Shown in pieces: positions 16,051 to 24,448 of a stretch of 64,000 nt of DNA (the stretch's first letter is position 1; the number at the start of each line of letters is the position of its first letter). Made by a program: the position numbers and the translations under genes. Under the pieces are notes generated by a model, which saw only the letters and a program-made list of their open reading frames with translations, had not been told where the DNA came from and did no database searches. Source of the DNA: a virus; IMG/VR virus record IMGVR_UViG_3300033141_006329, positions 1-64,000 of that record; one strand, given 5' to 3'.

Positions 16051-16126
16051 TTAGAGAGGAGACCACACTGGCAGGATATAGTCTCGTGTGTATGGCCGGT
16101 CACTATAAGTTTGGACGTCCCTCTAA
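16051..16126 (-). ncRNA. Candidate structured RNA element between genes
   Basis: TTAGAGAGGA at 16051-16060 pairs with TCCCTCTAA at 16118-16126, with one unpaired A. Inside are a CACAC/GTGTG hairpin and a TATAGT/ACTATA complementarity that would cross or extend it. GC content is higher than around it. It lies just upstream of the ribosome binding site of the 15622-16029 gene and has no T tract, so it is not a plain terminator. It resembles the element at 14627-14725 in plan. Confidence 0.35.
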
Positions 16127-16136
16127 TTATTTTATT

Positions 16137-16649
16137 TTAAATTTTTTGAATTACCAATCCGGTTTGTGTCCATGATTTATACTTTTTTAAATCATCAGGC
16201 TTAGGATTTCCTCCAAATCCCCATTCGAGTCCTATAGGTTCTTTAATATGAAACCTATAATTACAATTGATTCTGCTTGATATATTTTCAAGAAGAGGAA
16301 TTGATTCAAGATATGTTTCATCTAACAAAATGTAAGATTCTTTAGAAAAATCCATAAATCGTTGTAAATCATCCACATTGCGTTCTCTTATCACATTCTT
16401 AATATCTTCCAAACAATTCTCAAATCGTTCACATAATTCATGTCCACATTTTTCTATAAAAGAATTAATATCACACTCTTCTATGGATCGTGTAGGAAAG
16501 ATTTCAGAACAATCGTTTTGTTCTGCACATTCTATCGCACTATTACCATCACATCCATCATTAATATCTTTATGAACATTTATTCCACGATTCTTAATAT
16601 AGTCATATATACTATCTCTTATATCATCTCTTCTTATATTTCCATTCAT
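16137..16649 (-). CDS. Hypothetical Cys-containing protein
   Basis: 170 residues, starting MNGNIRRDDIRDSIYDYIKN. Several cysteines lie in the middle (GCDGN, ECAEQNDC, EECDIN, KCGHELC, NCLED), which may bind metal. It ends in a Gly/Pro segment (WGFGGNPKPDDLKKYKSW) and TQTGLVIQKI. AAGGAG precedes the start. No family recognised. Confidence 0.6.
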   Translation of the reverse strand: MNGNIRRDDIRDSIYDYIKNRGINVHKDINDGCDGNSAIECAEQNDCSEIFPTRSIEECDINSFIEKCGHELCERFENCLEDIKNVIRERNVDDLQRFMDFSKESYILLDETYLESIPLLENISSRINCNYRFHIKEPIGLEWGFGGNPKPDDLKKYKSWTQTGLVIQKI

Positions 16650-16772
16650 AATAGATCTCCTTCTTTTAGTTGTTTTTCTGTTTTCGTTTAATTCCTTAAT
16701 TTAATGTTTTATCTTTCAAAATCCCTAACTACTATATCAATAATCGCAATCTTTCACAAATGGTTCATATCT

Positions 16773-17009
16773 TTATTCATATATCAGTAATGTTGGCTCT
16801 TGTGGTTCAACGGAATTCGTATCGCGACGACTTATTCTGCTCGGTAGATATGTTTTTTCGCCACCAACTCGTCTGAAATTACAATTACCTTTTCCACTAA
16901 ACGGGCAGAATTTACTATGGTGATCATTTGAGCAAGTATCTCGAACTTTAAAATAATCACAGATATGTGTAGATTGTTCTTCTTTTATTCTCATATTATA
17001 TTCTTTCAT
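16773..17009 (-). CDS. Hypothetical small Cys/His-rich protein
   Basis: 78 residues with a Cys/His cluster (HICDYFKVRDTCSNDHHSKF, then CPFSGKGNC) in the first half, likely a small metal-binding fold. The second half is basic (YLPSRISRRD). It follows the large nuclease-methyltransferase gene by 14 bases and could be regulated with it. No further assignment. Confidence 0.55.
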   Translation of the reverse strand: MKEYNMRIKEEQSTHICDYFKVRDTCSNDHHSKFCPFSGKGNCNFRRVGGEKTYLPSRISRRDTNSVEPQEPTLLIYE

Positions 17010-17023
17010 TTTTTAAACCTTCC

Positions 17024-19534
17024 TTAACTTAATGGTTCACCTTTCAAAAACCCTAACTGATAAACTAATGGTCTTAATCTATTTTCAAATTCTATATATC
17101 TATTTCTAAATTCCTTAAACTCTTCAGGGAATAATTCTCCCCACAATTTTTTCAATTGATAATATCCACAATCAAAACAAAATAAATTACCCCCATAATT
17201 TTTACGATAAGGTAAAGATTTAACAAATAATCCTGTACCTCTATTTAATATATCATAAGCATCGGCACTCAATCGGTTTAATAACATTATCCCATCATCA
17301 TTTTTCTCAAAAAGTATTTTAGCAATATATCGTTCTTCGGATTTAATAATATCTCTATACATTTTTTCATAAGGATATTTTTCAAGAAGTTCTATAATAT
17401 AATATTTTGGGAGAAAGAAAAACTCATTCTTAACATCCCATCTTTTACCCTGGCATTTATAATTCCTCATAGAATATGTCTCACATCTATCATTGAAAAT
17501 GGAGTAAACTATTGAATCTGTATTCCATTGCTCGTATTCTTGAAGGGATTCGTTTGGTTTTGATAATTGGAATCGTTGAGTTATATATTCATTTTCTTTA
17601 TCCGATGATGCTATTATTTTTGCCGAGAATCCTGATAATATTCTCATAATATTTTCAGATGTTATAGATCTATTGGACCCGTTTTTATAATAAGGCACAG
17701 CGCATAATTTCGGAATGTCGAAATTTCTTCCTACCCCATTTCCTAACTTATACCCTATTCCTAAAAAATCTTTAGAGATTTTTTGATATTCCTTTTCTTT
17801 TAGAATCCCATTTGTAGTCATTCTAGGAAAATTCACCCTTCCATTTATAATTTCTGTTGATTTCATCCAGTCTCTATATGATATATTACAATCATCACAA
17901 TGCCAATAATCAAAAACCCGAATTGTATCAAATTGATCATAATCCAACTTTCTATCTTCAAATTCGAAAACATCTTTAACAACTTTTTTCTTTTTACAAC
18001 TTTTCCAAATTGTAAATCCAACACCCCAAGTATCTTCAGTACATGAAAACTGTCCAGCATTATAATGCATACCTTTTATATAATCAAAATGCAACAAAAA
18101 CCATGATCTAAATCCATCAAACCGATCACCAGTTAAAAATCCTAAAGGTGAAAAAAATGCTAAATATAAATTAGTTAACTTATATTGTTCTTTAAATCGC
18201 AATAATCTAAAAAGAAATTGCACATATAATTCATTTGTATCATCTTTATATTTTTCATCAACTCCGATGATATATGATTTAAGTTCTGTGTTTAGATGAT
18301 TTTTTGTCTTTTCTTTTTTCTTTCCTAAACAACCAATCGCTCTACCGCCAAATGGAGGATTCATATAAATAATAATTTTTTCATTGTTTTCAATGGCAGT
18401 GGCAACTTTATCAGGCAAATAATTGTGCAATCTATCCTGATCAAAAGCATGTAATAATATACCATCATTCAAAAAATCAAATTTGACAGCATCTTCAGCA
18501 CCATTAATATCTAACTCTTTAGCTTTATCAATATCAGCTTGGTGTAATGTCATTGGTTGTAAATTCTCTATATCACAATCTCTTGTAAGATTTCCTCTTC
18601 CCCATGCAGGATCTATAACCAAATAATCCTTTTTCCAATCTCCTTCTATATACTCACCCATAATCGAGTGCGTATCGTTTACCAAAAGTATTGGCGTAGG
18701 ATATTCACCACTTGCTCGTCTGTCGCAATCAGATAAAAGAATATTATAATTTGTCTCTATTTTTAATTTGTCATCTGGATGCATTTCCTTTATTTTATTT
18801 TTAAAAATAATACACTCTCGTTTATTAACAATCATATTTCCATAATCTGTCCATAATTTATTTTTAACCAATGCGACATTATCAGGATCATCAATCAAAC
18901 TCATGAATATATTAGCAAGTTTACTACTATCCAATTCCCCATCTTTCTGTTTTTTCCATATCTTAGTAACAAAATACTCAAATTCTTGAACTATATTATT
19001 TAAACAGATTTTCTTTTTAAAATTCACACCTTCTGCATTTGCTTCAATCATCAATTTAATATCTCTAAAGTCATCATTTTCCATATTTATTACATAAGAA
19101 TTTAAACTACTATCATTTACCATAGCTTTTATCAAATCTGGATTCTTGCTATATGCTGTTGACGCTGGTAGAGACCAATCCAAATCCCATTGCAAATATT
19201 TAACTAATTTAAAAACACTTACTACAAAACATTCATTCTTATCACCTACAAATATAACATTGGGTAATTCTTCACCATTAATTTCAAATTTCTTTAAATA
19301 ATAAATTACTTGACATAATACTTTACATCGTTCGTTAATATTCAAAAAATCCATATCCTTTTTAAATTCCATCAAACATTTTACTTTTTTATCATCACTA
19401 TATAACACACCGTCTGTATTATTAGGTGAATTTATATTAGATTTTTTAAATTTCTTCCTTAATGTCTCCCTATATAGATCTTGCACATCAATCTCGGTTT
19501 GGCATTCTTGCAAATTCTCGTATAATCTATTCAT
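17024..19534 (-). CDS. Fused restriction nuclease-adenine methyltransferase (type IIG/Eco57I-like)
   Basis: 836 residues. The N-terminal region (about 35-60) has a PD-(D/E)XK-like pattern: NTDGVLYSDD then CLMEFKK, giving D..E-x-K. In the middle are gamma-class N6-adenine methyltransferase motifs: a YPTP turn (about 275), VIDPAWGRGNL (SAM-binding motif I, about 304-314) and MNPPFGGR (catalytic motif IV, about 393-400). The C-terminal 400 residues would hold target recognition. This nuclease-methylase-specificity order is that of type IIG enzymes. It could protect phage DNA while attacking other DNA, or act only as a methylase if the nuclease motif is inactive. No separate restriction or specificity gene is nearby. 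Confidence 0.8.
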   Translation of the reverse strand: MNRLYENLQECQTEIDVQDLYRETLRKKFKKSNINSPNNTDGVLYSDDKKVKCLMEFKKDMDFLNINERCKVLCQVIYYLKKFEINGEELPNVIFVGDKNECFVVSVFKLVKYLQWDLDWSLPASTAYSKNPDLIKAMVNDSSLNSYVINMENDDFRDIKLMIEANAEGVNFKKKICLNNIVQEFEYFVTKIWKKQKDGELDSSKLANIFMSLIDDPDNVALVKNKLWTDYGNMIVNKRECIIFKNKIKEMHPDDKLKIETNYNILLSDCDRRASGEYPTPILLVNDTHSIMGEYIEGDWKKDYLVIDPAWGRGNLTRDCDIENLQPMTLHQADIDKAKELDINGAEDAVKFDFLNDGILLHAFDQDRLHNYLPDKVATAIENNEKIIIYMNPPFGGRAIGCLGKKKEKTKNHLNTELKSYIIGVDEKYKDDTNELYVQFLFRLLRFKEQYKLTNLYLAFFSPLGFLTGDRFDGFRSWFLLHFDYIKGMHYNAGQFSCTEDTWGVGFTIWKSCKKKKVVKDVFEFEDRKLDYDQFDTIRVFDYWHCDDCNISYRDWMKSTEIINGRVNFPRMTTNGILKEKEYQKISKDFLGIGYKLGNGVGRNFDIPKLCAVPYYKNGSNRSITSENIMRILSGFSAKIIASSDKENEYITQRFQLSKPNESLQEYEQWNTDSIVYSIFNDRCETYSMRNYKCQGKRWDVKNEFFFLPKYYIIELLEKYPYEKMYRDIIKSEERYIAKILFEKNDDGIMLLNRLSADAYDILNRGTGLFVKSLPYRKNYGGNLFCFDCGYYQLKKLWGELFPEEFKEFRNRYIEFENRLRPLVYQLGFLKGEPLS

Positions 19535-19555
19535 CCTTAATTTTTCCTCTTCTCT

Positions 19556-19924
19556 CTAATTATTCCCACCCATAATCAATGCACCCAATACCTCATCAAT
19601 ATTCACCCTAATACGCATATAAGGATTTTCTGCTAAATAGTCTTCATGTTCCAAAAATTGATATAATAGATCCTCCAAACTATGTGCGACAATGAATTCT
19701 GAAATCAATTTTTTTAGAAATTTTCCAAATCTATATCCTGATTTTTCAAAGGAGCAATAGACATAGAGATTCCTGCGACTTTCATGTTTTATCTCCAATG
19801 TGCAAAGCAGTGTATAACATCTTATCTCTACTGTATATTCACCTATTTCCTTAGAATAGCTAAACATCACACCACACCACTCATATCTTTCTTCCGTCCA
19901 ATCTACGTCCATATTTTCCTCCAC
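19556..19924 (-). CDS. Hypothetical protein
   Basis: 122 residues, starting MEENMDVDWTEERYEWCGVM, beta-rich in the first half (EYTVEIRCYTLLCTLEIK) and helical in the second. No motif recognised. It follows the 32-residue membrane ORF directly. Confidence 0.6.
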   Translation of the reverse strand: MEENMDVDWTEERYEWCGVMFSYSKEIGEYTVEIRCYTLLCTLEIKHESRRNLYVYCSFEKSGYRFGKFLKKLISEFIVAHSLEDLLYQFLEHEDYLAENPYMRIRVNIDEVLGALIMGGNN

Positions 19925-20023
19925 TTATCTACAATTAATTCCGTTGCATATCATATACACAAAAAATCCATATACCGCCACTACAAAGAAAATCCAGAAA
20001 TATCTCTTGAGAAAATTAATCAT
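19925..20023 (-). CDS. Small single-span membrane protein
   Basis: 32-residue ORF in the gap before the 19556-19924 gene. MINFLKRYFWIFFVVAVYGF and FVYMICNGINCR show a basic N-terminal edge and one clear membrane span. The ribosome binding site is weak (GGAA 13 bases upstream), so support is from composition and position only. Confidence 0.45.
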   Translation of the reverse strand: MINFLKRYFWIFFVVAVYGFFVYMICNGINCR

Positions 20024-20027
20024 GTCC

Positions 20028-20561
20028 TTATTCACTATTCCGTTTCAAATAATATCGCCAATTAGATTTAATTTTGAGATTAGCATCATCAGGATTTGGC
20101 ATATCTTCTTTAATCCAATCATGATCACTAACACATATATTATAATTATAATTAAGTTGTAACTGAAGTTTAGGATCATTATCATCAGTTCTAGCATATA
20201 CAAAATCTCTCAAAACTATTTTGGAATCCTTTAAGATATCTTCCTTTAAAATTTCATTTTCTAATGGTTGTCCTTTAATACCACAAATCGCTGAGTTGAT
20301 ACTAGTCATTAATCTTGTTACAATTGTATTTCCACAGAATTTCCCTTCTGCTTCTAATTCATATTCTTGAGGATTCTCTGCATATTGTTTAGATATAATT
20401 CTCTCTGCACATCCTACAGAATGTCTCTTAACCCAATCATATTCATACTCAAGAGGCTCTTCTTCCAACTTTAATTTAATGTGTTCGAACCCTTGCTCCT
20501 TTAATTCAGTTACAATTCCCTCATTTACTCCCTTTAAAAATACTTTTTTCTCGTTTTCCAT
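20028..20561 (-). CDS. Hypothetical protein
   Basis: Start set at ATG 20561 (MENEKKVFLKGVNEG) with AAAGG 9 bases upstream. The frame extends to 20627, but that part overlaps the long inverted repeat at 20587-20703. About 177 residues, alpha/beta, with a Cys in VGCAERIISK and another in KFCGNTIV. No known family. Confidence 0.6.
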   Translation of the reverse strand: MENEKKVFLKGVNEGIVTELKEQGFEHIKLKLEEEPLEYEYDWVKRHSVGCAERIISKQYAENPQEYELEAEGKFCGNTIVTRLMTSINSAICGIKGQPLENEILKEDILKDSKIVLRDFVYARTDDNDPKLQLQLNYNYNICVSDHDWIKEDMPNPDDANLKIKSNWRYYLKRNSE

Positions 20562-20586
20562 TTTCTTTAACCTTTCTTTTATTAAA

Positions 20587-20703
20587 AAGGAGTTTGTTGA
20601 TGACGATGTATTTCTAGAATCCATCATTTTTCTGGGGCGATTTTAGTTCCTAATAGAGCACGTTGTGGTGCAGCGCCCTCTAAACCCGATCAACAAACTC
20701 CTT
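20587..20703 (-). repeat. 15-bp perfect inverted repeat enclosing a structured spacer
   Basis: AAGGAGTTTGTTGAT at 20587-20601 and its exact reverse complement at 20689-20703 enclose 87 bases. Inside are a GCAC/GTGC hairpin and a GGGCG/CGCCC pairing. Read on the minus strand, the last arm ends in CTTTTT, so the whole could fold and act as a terminator or RNA end-protector after the diphosphohydrolase gene. The arm also contains an AGGAG sequence that the fold would hide. Confidence 0.55.
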
Positions 20704-20709
20704 ATTCTT

Positions 20710-21333
20710 TCAAAAACTTAATTTGCTCCACAGTCTTTTAATCAAAATATCAGCATCCTTATAGAGATGCCCTGACACACTATTGCTTTGAGTATTCTTA
20801 TCGACATACTCCTTTGTAACTTCCTCACCTTCAAGAATTTCCTTCACCGCATTTGGATATAATATAGTTTCACCAGTCTCTCTGTTTGTAACTTTAATAT
20901 CTTTAGTATATCCTTCCTCTAATCTCTCATTTGACCTATAAGAATTTACAATAGCATCATCCTTGGCTCTTTCCTTAATAACCTCATCATTCTCATCCAG
21001 GCACATATTAAAATCTACTTTTATTCTATCATCAAATTCTCGTTTATGTTTGGCATAACTCATAAGGGTAAAACATCCCCACGCAGCATGTGACATGTGT
21101 GGTAACCCACTTTCAGGATCAATATCTTCACCCATATACCACGCCCAAGTATGTCTCATTATAGCACCAAATATACGAGACCATTTCATACCTTTTCGCC
21201 AGTTATTGTCCTCATATTTTGCTGCACCAAAAGTATAGATTTTAGCCAATTCTATTAGAGCCTCACCAGGAATTAAATCGAATCTAAGTTTACCCCCATC
21301 GTATTTAACCCCTTCTTTTAACTTATCTTTCAT
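20710..21333 (-). CDS. dATP/dGTP diphosphohydrolase (MazG/MazZ-like)
   Basis: 207 residues. The first 115 residues match the phage dATP/dGTP diphosphohydrolase family: GVKYDGGKLRFDLIPGEAL, then YTFGAAKYEDNNWRKGM, then IMRHTWAWYMGEDIDPESGL and HMSHAAWGCFTLM. The Asp/Glu/His residues are those of an all-helical NTP pyrophosphatase site. Members hydrolyse purine dNTPs to dNMPs. In phages with 2,6-diaminopurine DNA a related enzyme (MazZ) provides dGMP for PurZ. No purZ or matching polymerase is visible here, so general pool control is equally possible. The C-terminal 90 residues are not part of the core family. Confidence 0.8.
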   Translation of the reverse strand: MKDKLKEGVKYDGGKLRFDLIPGEALIELAKIYTFGAAKYEDNNWRKGMKWSRIFGAIMRHTWAWYMGEDIDPESGLPHMSHAAWGCFTLMSYAKHKREFDDRIKVDFNMCLDENDEVIKERAKDDAIVNSYRSNERLEEGYTKDIKVTNRETGETILYPNAVKEILEGEEVTKEYVDKNTQSNSVSGHLYKDADILIKRLWSKLSF

Positions 21334-21355
21334 ATTCTTCCTCTCAAAAACCCTA

Positions 21356-21610
21356 TCACATTACTGATCTATATTTTCCTCTCTCTTCTAAAGTCCAATC
21401 AGTCACTATTGTTTTAGCAATTAATTCAAATTCTTTGCCCTCAAAAATTCTGAATACTACATTGCTACATCCTTCACACATACAATTATCAAAGTCCTTC
21501 TTGAATTTTATGACTTCTTCCTGTGTATTGCACTTTTTCATATTATACATAGGCACTTCGCTCGCATCATAATGATCAGGGTTAGTATACCCATAATATA
21601 TAAAAAACAT
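21356..21610 (-). CDS. Hypothetical protein
   Basis: 84 residues, starting MFFIYYGYTNPDHYDASEVP. It contains NCMCEGCSNVV (a possible metal site) and ends IVTDWTLEERGKYRSVM. It lies between the SSB-tail protein and the diphosphohydrolase. Function unknown. Confidence 0.55.
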   Translation of the reverse strand: MFFIYYGYTNPDHYDASEVPMYNMKKCNTQEEVIKFKKDFDNCMCEGCSNVVFRIFEGKEFELIAKTIVTDWTLEERGKYRSVM

Positions 21611-21627
21611 AATATTTTCCTCCTAAG

Positions 21628-22338
21628 CTACCAATTTATCGGAGCATCGAATGCATCACCACCAAACCCGGCATCACCACCTGCTCCTGAATCTGGGGTA
21701 TGTGTAGATTCCTCCGGTTTATTATAATTTGATTGCGCTCCTTTATTATAAGAAGACCCTTGTGATTTGTCATAACTACCACTATTATAAGAGGATTTTC
21801 TATCACCATCAGATTTATTGCGTTTGGCATATTCCACTCTTGAAATAGCCTCATATAAATCCTTATGATAATCTAAATTCTTAGCGCCATTCTCAATATA
21901 AAATCTAAACTGAAGCATCTCATTGTGGCGAAACGCATAAGTTATAGGTGAGCCGTCATTCTTTGGCGGTAAGATAGTCATAATAATAGAACCTGTAGCA
22001 TTTCCTTGTTGATCTTTAGATCTATCTATCAGTAGTCTTGAGGGTTGACTATCACGATAATGAGTAAGCGAAAAGATCCTTTTAAACTTTTCATTTTTCT
22101 CTTGTGTATTTACATATGATCCATCTAAAATGGCCTTCAAATTTTCCAGTACATTCAAGCACTCACCCGCTGACAAAGAAAAATATGCTGTGTTATCCCA
22201 ATCATAAACCTTCTGTCCTTTTACAGGACGTCCAGAAAAATTAGGATCTAATGTTTTTGCCATAGATACTTGTACGGTACCTTTTGCTACTGATACTCCA
22301 AGTGTAATCATTGCTAATCTTGGGTTATAAAATCTCAT
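21628..22338 (-). CDS. Possible ssDNA-binding or recombination accessory protein with acidic aromatic tail
   Basis: 236 residues. The first 170 residues are a mixed alpha/beta domain. They are followed by a low-complexity Ser/Tyr/Asn/Lys linker (SSYNSGSYDKSQGSSYNKG and onward) and a Gly/Asp tail ending GGDAFDAPINW. A globular DNA-binding domain, flexible linker and short acidic tip with hydrophobic end is the layout of SSB-type proteins, but I see no OB-fold signature, so function is inferred from architecture only. Confidence 0.5.
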   Translation of the reverse strand: MRFYNPRLAMITLGVSVAKGTVQVSMAKTLDPNFSGRPVKGQKVYDWDNTAYFSLSAGECLNVLENLKAILDGSYVNTQEKNEKFKRIFSLTHYRDSQPSRLLIDRSKDQQGNATGSIIMTILPPKNDGSPITYAFRHNEMLQFRFYIENGAKNLDYHKDLYEAISRVEYAKRNKSDGDRKSSYNSGSYDKSQGSSYNKGAQSNYNKPEESTHTPDSGAGGDAGFGGDAFDAPINW

Positions 22339-22369
22339 ATACTTTCTCCTCTAACCTTTTTAAATTTTA

Positions 22370-22669
22370 TTATACTTTAATTTTGATTTTAAGTGTTTTT
22401 ACTTCATTTGGAATACTTGCAACATCTATTTCTATTCCTTGTTCAAATGCCTCTGCATATTCTCTACTAGGGATCGTTACAAGAACTTTATAATCATCAT
22501 CTGAATTAGGAACCCATCCAGACGGTACACCTAATTTATCAAAATATTCCTCTACCTCTTCTGTTCGTGGGAGTCCTAACTTTTTGTGATTATTCACAAT
22601 GTCTGTCATTGTTTTTAATTTATCATCCTCAAAATCTAAAACTCCATTAACTTCTGTTGTTATTTTCAT
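22370..22669 (-). CDS. Hypothetical protein
   Basis: 99 residues, starting MKITTEVNGVLDFEDDKLKT and ending in a basic strand (NEVKTLKIKIKV). The middle holds LPRTEEVEEYFDKLG, likely helical. Unrecognised. Its neighbours upstream are another small gene and the RNA ligase group. Confidence 0.55.
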   Translation of the reverse strand: MKITTEVNGVLDFEDDKLKTMTDIVNNHKKLGLPRTEEVEEYFDKLGVPSGWVPNSDDDYKVLVTIPSREYAEAFEQGIEIDVASIPNEVKTLKIKIKV

Positions 22670-22693
22670 TTTTTTTCCTTTTATTGTTATTAT

Positions 22694-23020
22694 CTACTTA
22701 ATATCTAATGCCTCTTTCATGAGGTCTTCTGAACTGAAATCTTTTAATGCTTCTTTGTCTCCCCTCTCTATTAAATCGTAAGCTTCCATAACTTTGTTAA
22801 TTCCTATAGCATCTACAATTTCTTCTGTACTATAATGATTTACTACATCGTCTACGGGAAAATATTCCGCAATTTCTTCATATCCCATAGTATCCAATAA
22901 ATGACTTACGCCGACCTCGTTTACTATATCTGCTTCGGACACACCTTCTAACTCCACTATTGTACTATATGTATCATTGGGTTTAATTTCTACGCTACTA
23001 CAATATAGTGTTATTCTCAT
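22694..23020 (-). CDS. Hypothetical acidic protein
   Basis: 108 residues, acidic, with several similar short units: EADIVNEVGVSHLLDTMGYE, VDDVVNHYSTEEIVDAIG and KVMEAYDLIE. This looks like a small helical repeat. The start overlaps the upstream zinc-finger gene by 4 bases. Function unknown. Confidence 0.55.
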   Translation of the reverse strand: MRITLYCSSVEIKPNDTYSTIVELEGVSEADIVNEVGVSHLLDTMGYEEIAEYFPVDDVVNHYSTEEIVDAIGINKVMEAYDLIERGDKEALKDFSSEDLMKEALDIK

Positions 23021-23208
23021 TTATCAAATCTCTTACAAGAACTATGATCAACTGTTAATATGTGACCATAATGATCACACTCGGTATCTTTACATGTACC
23101 TACAGGTAGAATTGGGGTAATCTCATTATCAGCACATATGATCTTCAAAATATATCTTTCAAACTTCTTACATCTACCACAAATATCTTTATAATGTTTT
23201 ATGGACAT
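23017..23208 (-). CDS. Small zinc-finger-like protein
   Basis: Start set at ATG 23208 (MSIKHYKDICGRCKKFERYI) with GGAG 9 bases upstream; the frame extends to 23295 inside the RNA ligase gene without a good site. 63 residues with four paired cysteines and histidines (CGRC, CKDTECDHYGH, HSSCKRF). Probably a metal-binding protein; its partner is unknown. Confidence 0.6.
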   Translation of the reverse strand: MSIKHYKDICGRCKKFERYILKIICADNEITPILPVGTCKDTECDHYGHILTVDHSSCKRFDK

Positions 23209-23209
23209 T

Positions 23210-24229
23210 TTAGTGTCGCTCCTTTTTATTTTTCCTAGCCAGATATTCAAAACTAAGACATTTGGCCATACGCTCAGGTCGATCTGCTGATACAAGAACG
23301 ATCCCTTCCCTTAAATGAGAATTAGTATATACCGATGACATACTTGATAATTCACGAACTTGTTCTACAGACTCAAATCTTAGTAGTTTAAAATCGACTA
23401 CTGATACCCCTGTCTTCTCGCATAATATATTAAGAGCTGAAGGATTCATATAATAACCATTCCTGCTTGCTGCAAATACTCGTATGTCTGGTTCTCTTCT
23501 ATCGTAATGAAGATCCTGTACACCTCTACCAAATATCTCAGCAAAATATTCTATATTATCCACAAGCTTATCGGCCATATGTTCTCTTACCATTTTCCAA
23601 TATATATTAGTATCTGATTCCTTAAGGACTGTCTTATGTGAACCAACATATAGGGTAGACTCCTCTGTTTCTGGATGTGGTAATCTTCCAAATCTAAGAT
23701 TTGTTCCATGTATTTTTTCAGAATAATATATCTTTTCACCCACTTCAAATGTATCAGGTTCATTTAATATATTAGGCATCTTATAGAAAGTATGAAAATG
23801 TGGAGATACGAGTGATAATGACAACCCATCTCCTTGCATATGGAGTGTGGGTTTATCTTCCCACTTCATAATATGCGGTACCCATTTCTCTATAATATCT
23901 GGTCTTACTATTAATCCTTCAGATCTATTACCTCTAAACTTCGCAACTCTAACTCTTCCTTTAGATAAATATTTTGTAATATCTAACTCTTCACTTAGGT
24001 CTGCTGGTAATACTGATTCTGCTGGTATGAACATAACTTTACTACCTTCTTCATGTAGACCTTTCTGTGATATTGCATTCCAACCTAACTCTTCAAACTC
24101 TATCTTATCCAACCTATCTGAATTTGCCGCTGGTGATATTTTCTTTATGGTTACCATCCTCACATAGGGGCTGGGGTCACAATGATCTATATCACGAGCG
24201 TATCTAACACCGTTCCTTTCAAACTCCAT
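23210..24229 (-). CDS. RNA ligase, DRB0094/Rnl5-type
   Basis: 339 residues. The N-terminal part (about 1-150) has an OB-like domain (VRMVTIKKISPAANSDRLDK and GSKVMFIPAESVLP). The nucleotidyltransferase core has motif I EKIHGTNLR (about 172-180, Lys adenylated), motif Ia/III AEIFGRGVQDLHY (about 235-247), motif IV REGIVLV (about 312-318) and motif V AKCLSFEYL (about 325-333). An N-terminal OB domain before the ligase core is the order seen in the Deinococcus DraRnl/Rnl5 family, which seals nicks in RNA or RNA-DNA hybrids. In a phage this would repair tRNAs or other RNA cut by host defences. Confidence 0.85.
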   Translation of the reverse strand: MEFERNGVRYARDIDHCDPSPYVRMVTIKKISPAANSDRLDKIEFEELGWNAISQKGLHEEGSKVMFIPAESVLPADLSEELDITKYLSKGRVRVAKFRGNRSEGLIVRPDIIEKWVPHIMKWEDKPTLHMQGDGLSLSLVSPHFHTFYKMPNILNEPDTFEVGEKIYYSEKIHGTNLRFGRLPHPETEESTLYVGSHKTVLKESDTNIYWKMVREHMADKLVDNIEYFAEIFGRGVQDLHYDRREPDIRVFAASRNGYYMNPSALNILCEKTGVSVVDFKLLRFESVEQVRELSSMSSVYTNSHLREGIVLVSADRPERMAKCLSFEYLARKNKKERH

Positions 24230-24244
24230 ACTTTCTCTTCCTCC

Positions 24245-24448
24245 TTAATCTTTTAATATTTTTCCTACTTCTTCTTCCATTGAAACGTCAAAACGATTTT
24301 TAAGGATATTGCTATCTTCTTTGTTCCAAGTTATCTCGACGCCATTTATATCTTTTGTAACTACATGACTTACCTCTTCTCCTCCATCTTTCACTTTCTT
24401 TTTGTAAACAGTTCCATCATAATTTTCTTGTATATCTTCTGGTGTCAT
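24245..24448 (-). CDS. Hypothetical small protein
   Basis: 67 residues, acidic and basic mixed, starting MTPEDIQENYDGTVYKKKVK. No motif. It overlaps the upstream gene by 4 bases and precedes the RNA ligase gene. Confidence 0.5.
   Translation of the reverse strand: MTPEDIQENYDGTVYKKKVKDGGEEVSHVVTKDINGVEITWNKEDSNILKNRFDVSMEEEVGKILKD

Noticed and set aside
16042-16128. tRNA gene
   Set aside because: The stem-loop has no T-loop TTC-A pattern, no 7-bp acceptor with CCA context, and does not fold as a cloverleaf.
20562-20627. N-terminal extension of the 20028 gene
   Set aside because: The extension lies inside the long inverted repeat and lacks a ribosome binding site; ATG 20561 has a good one.
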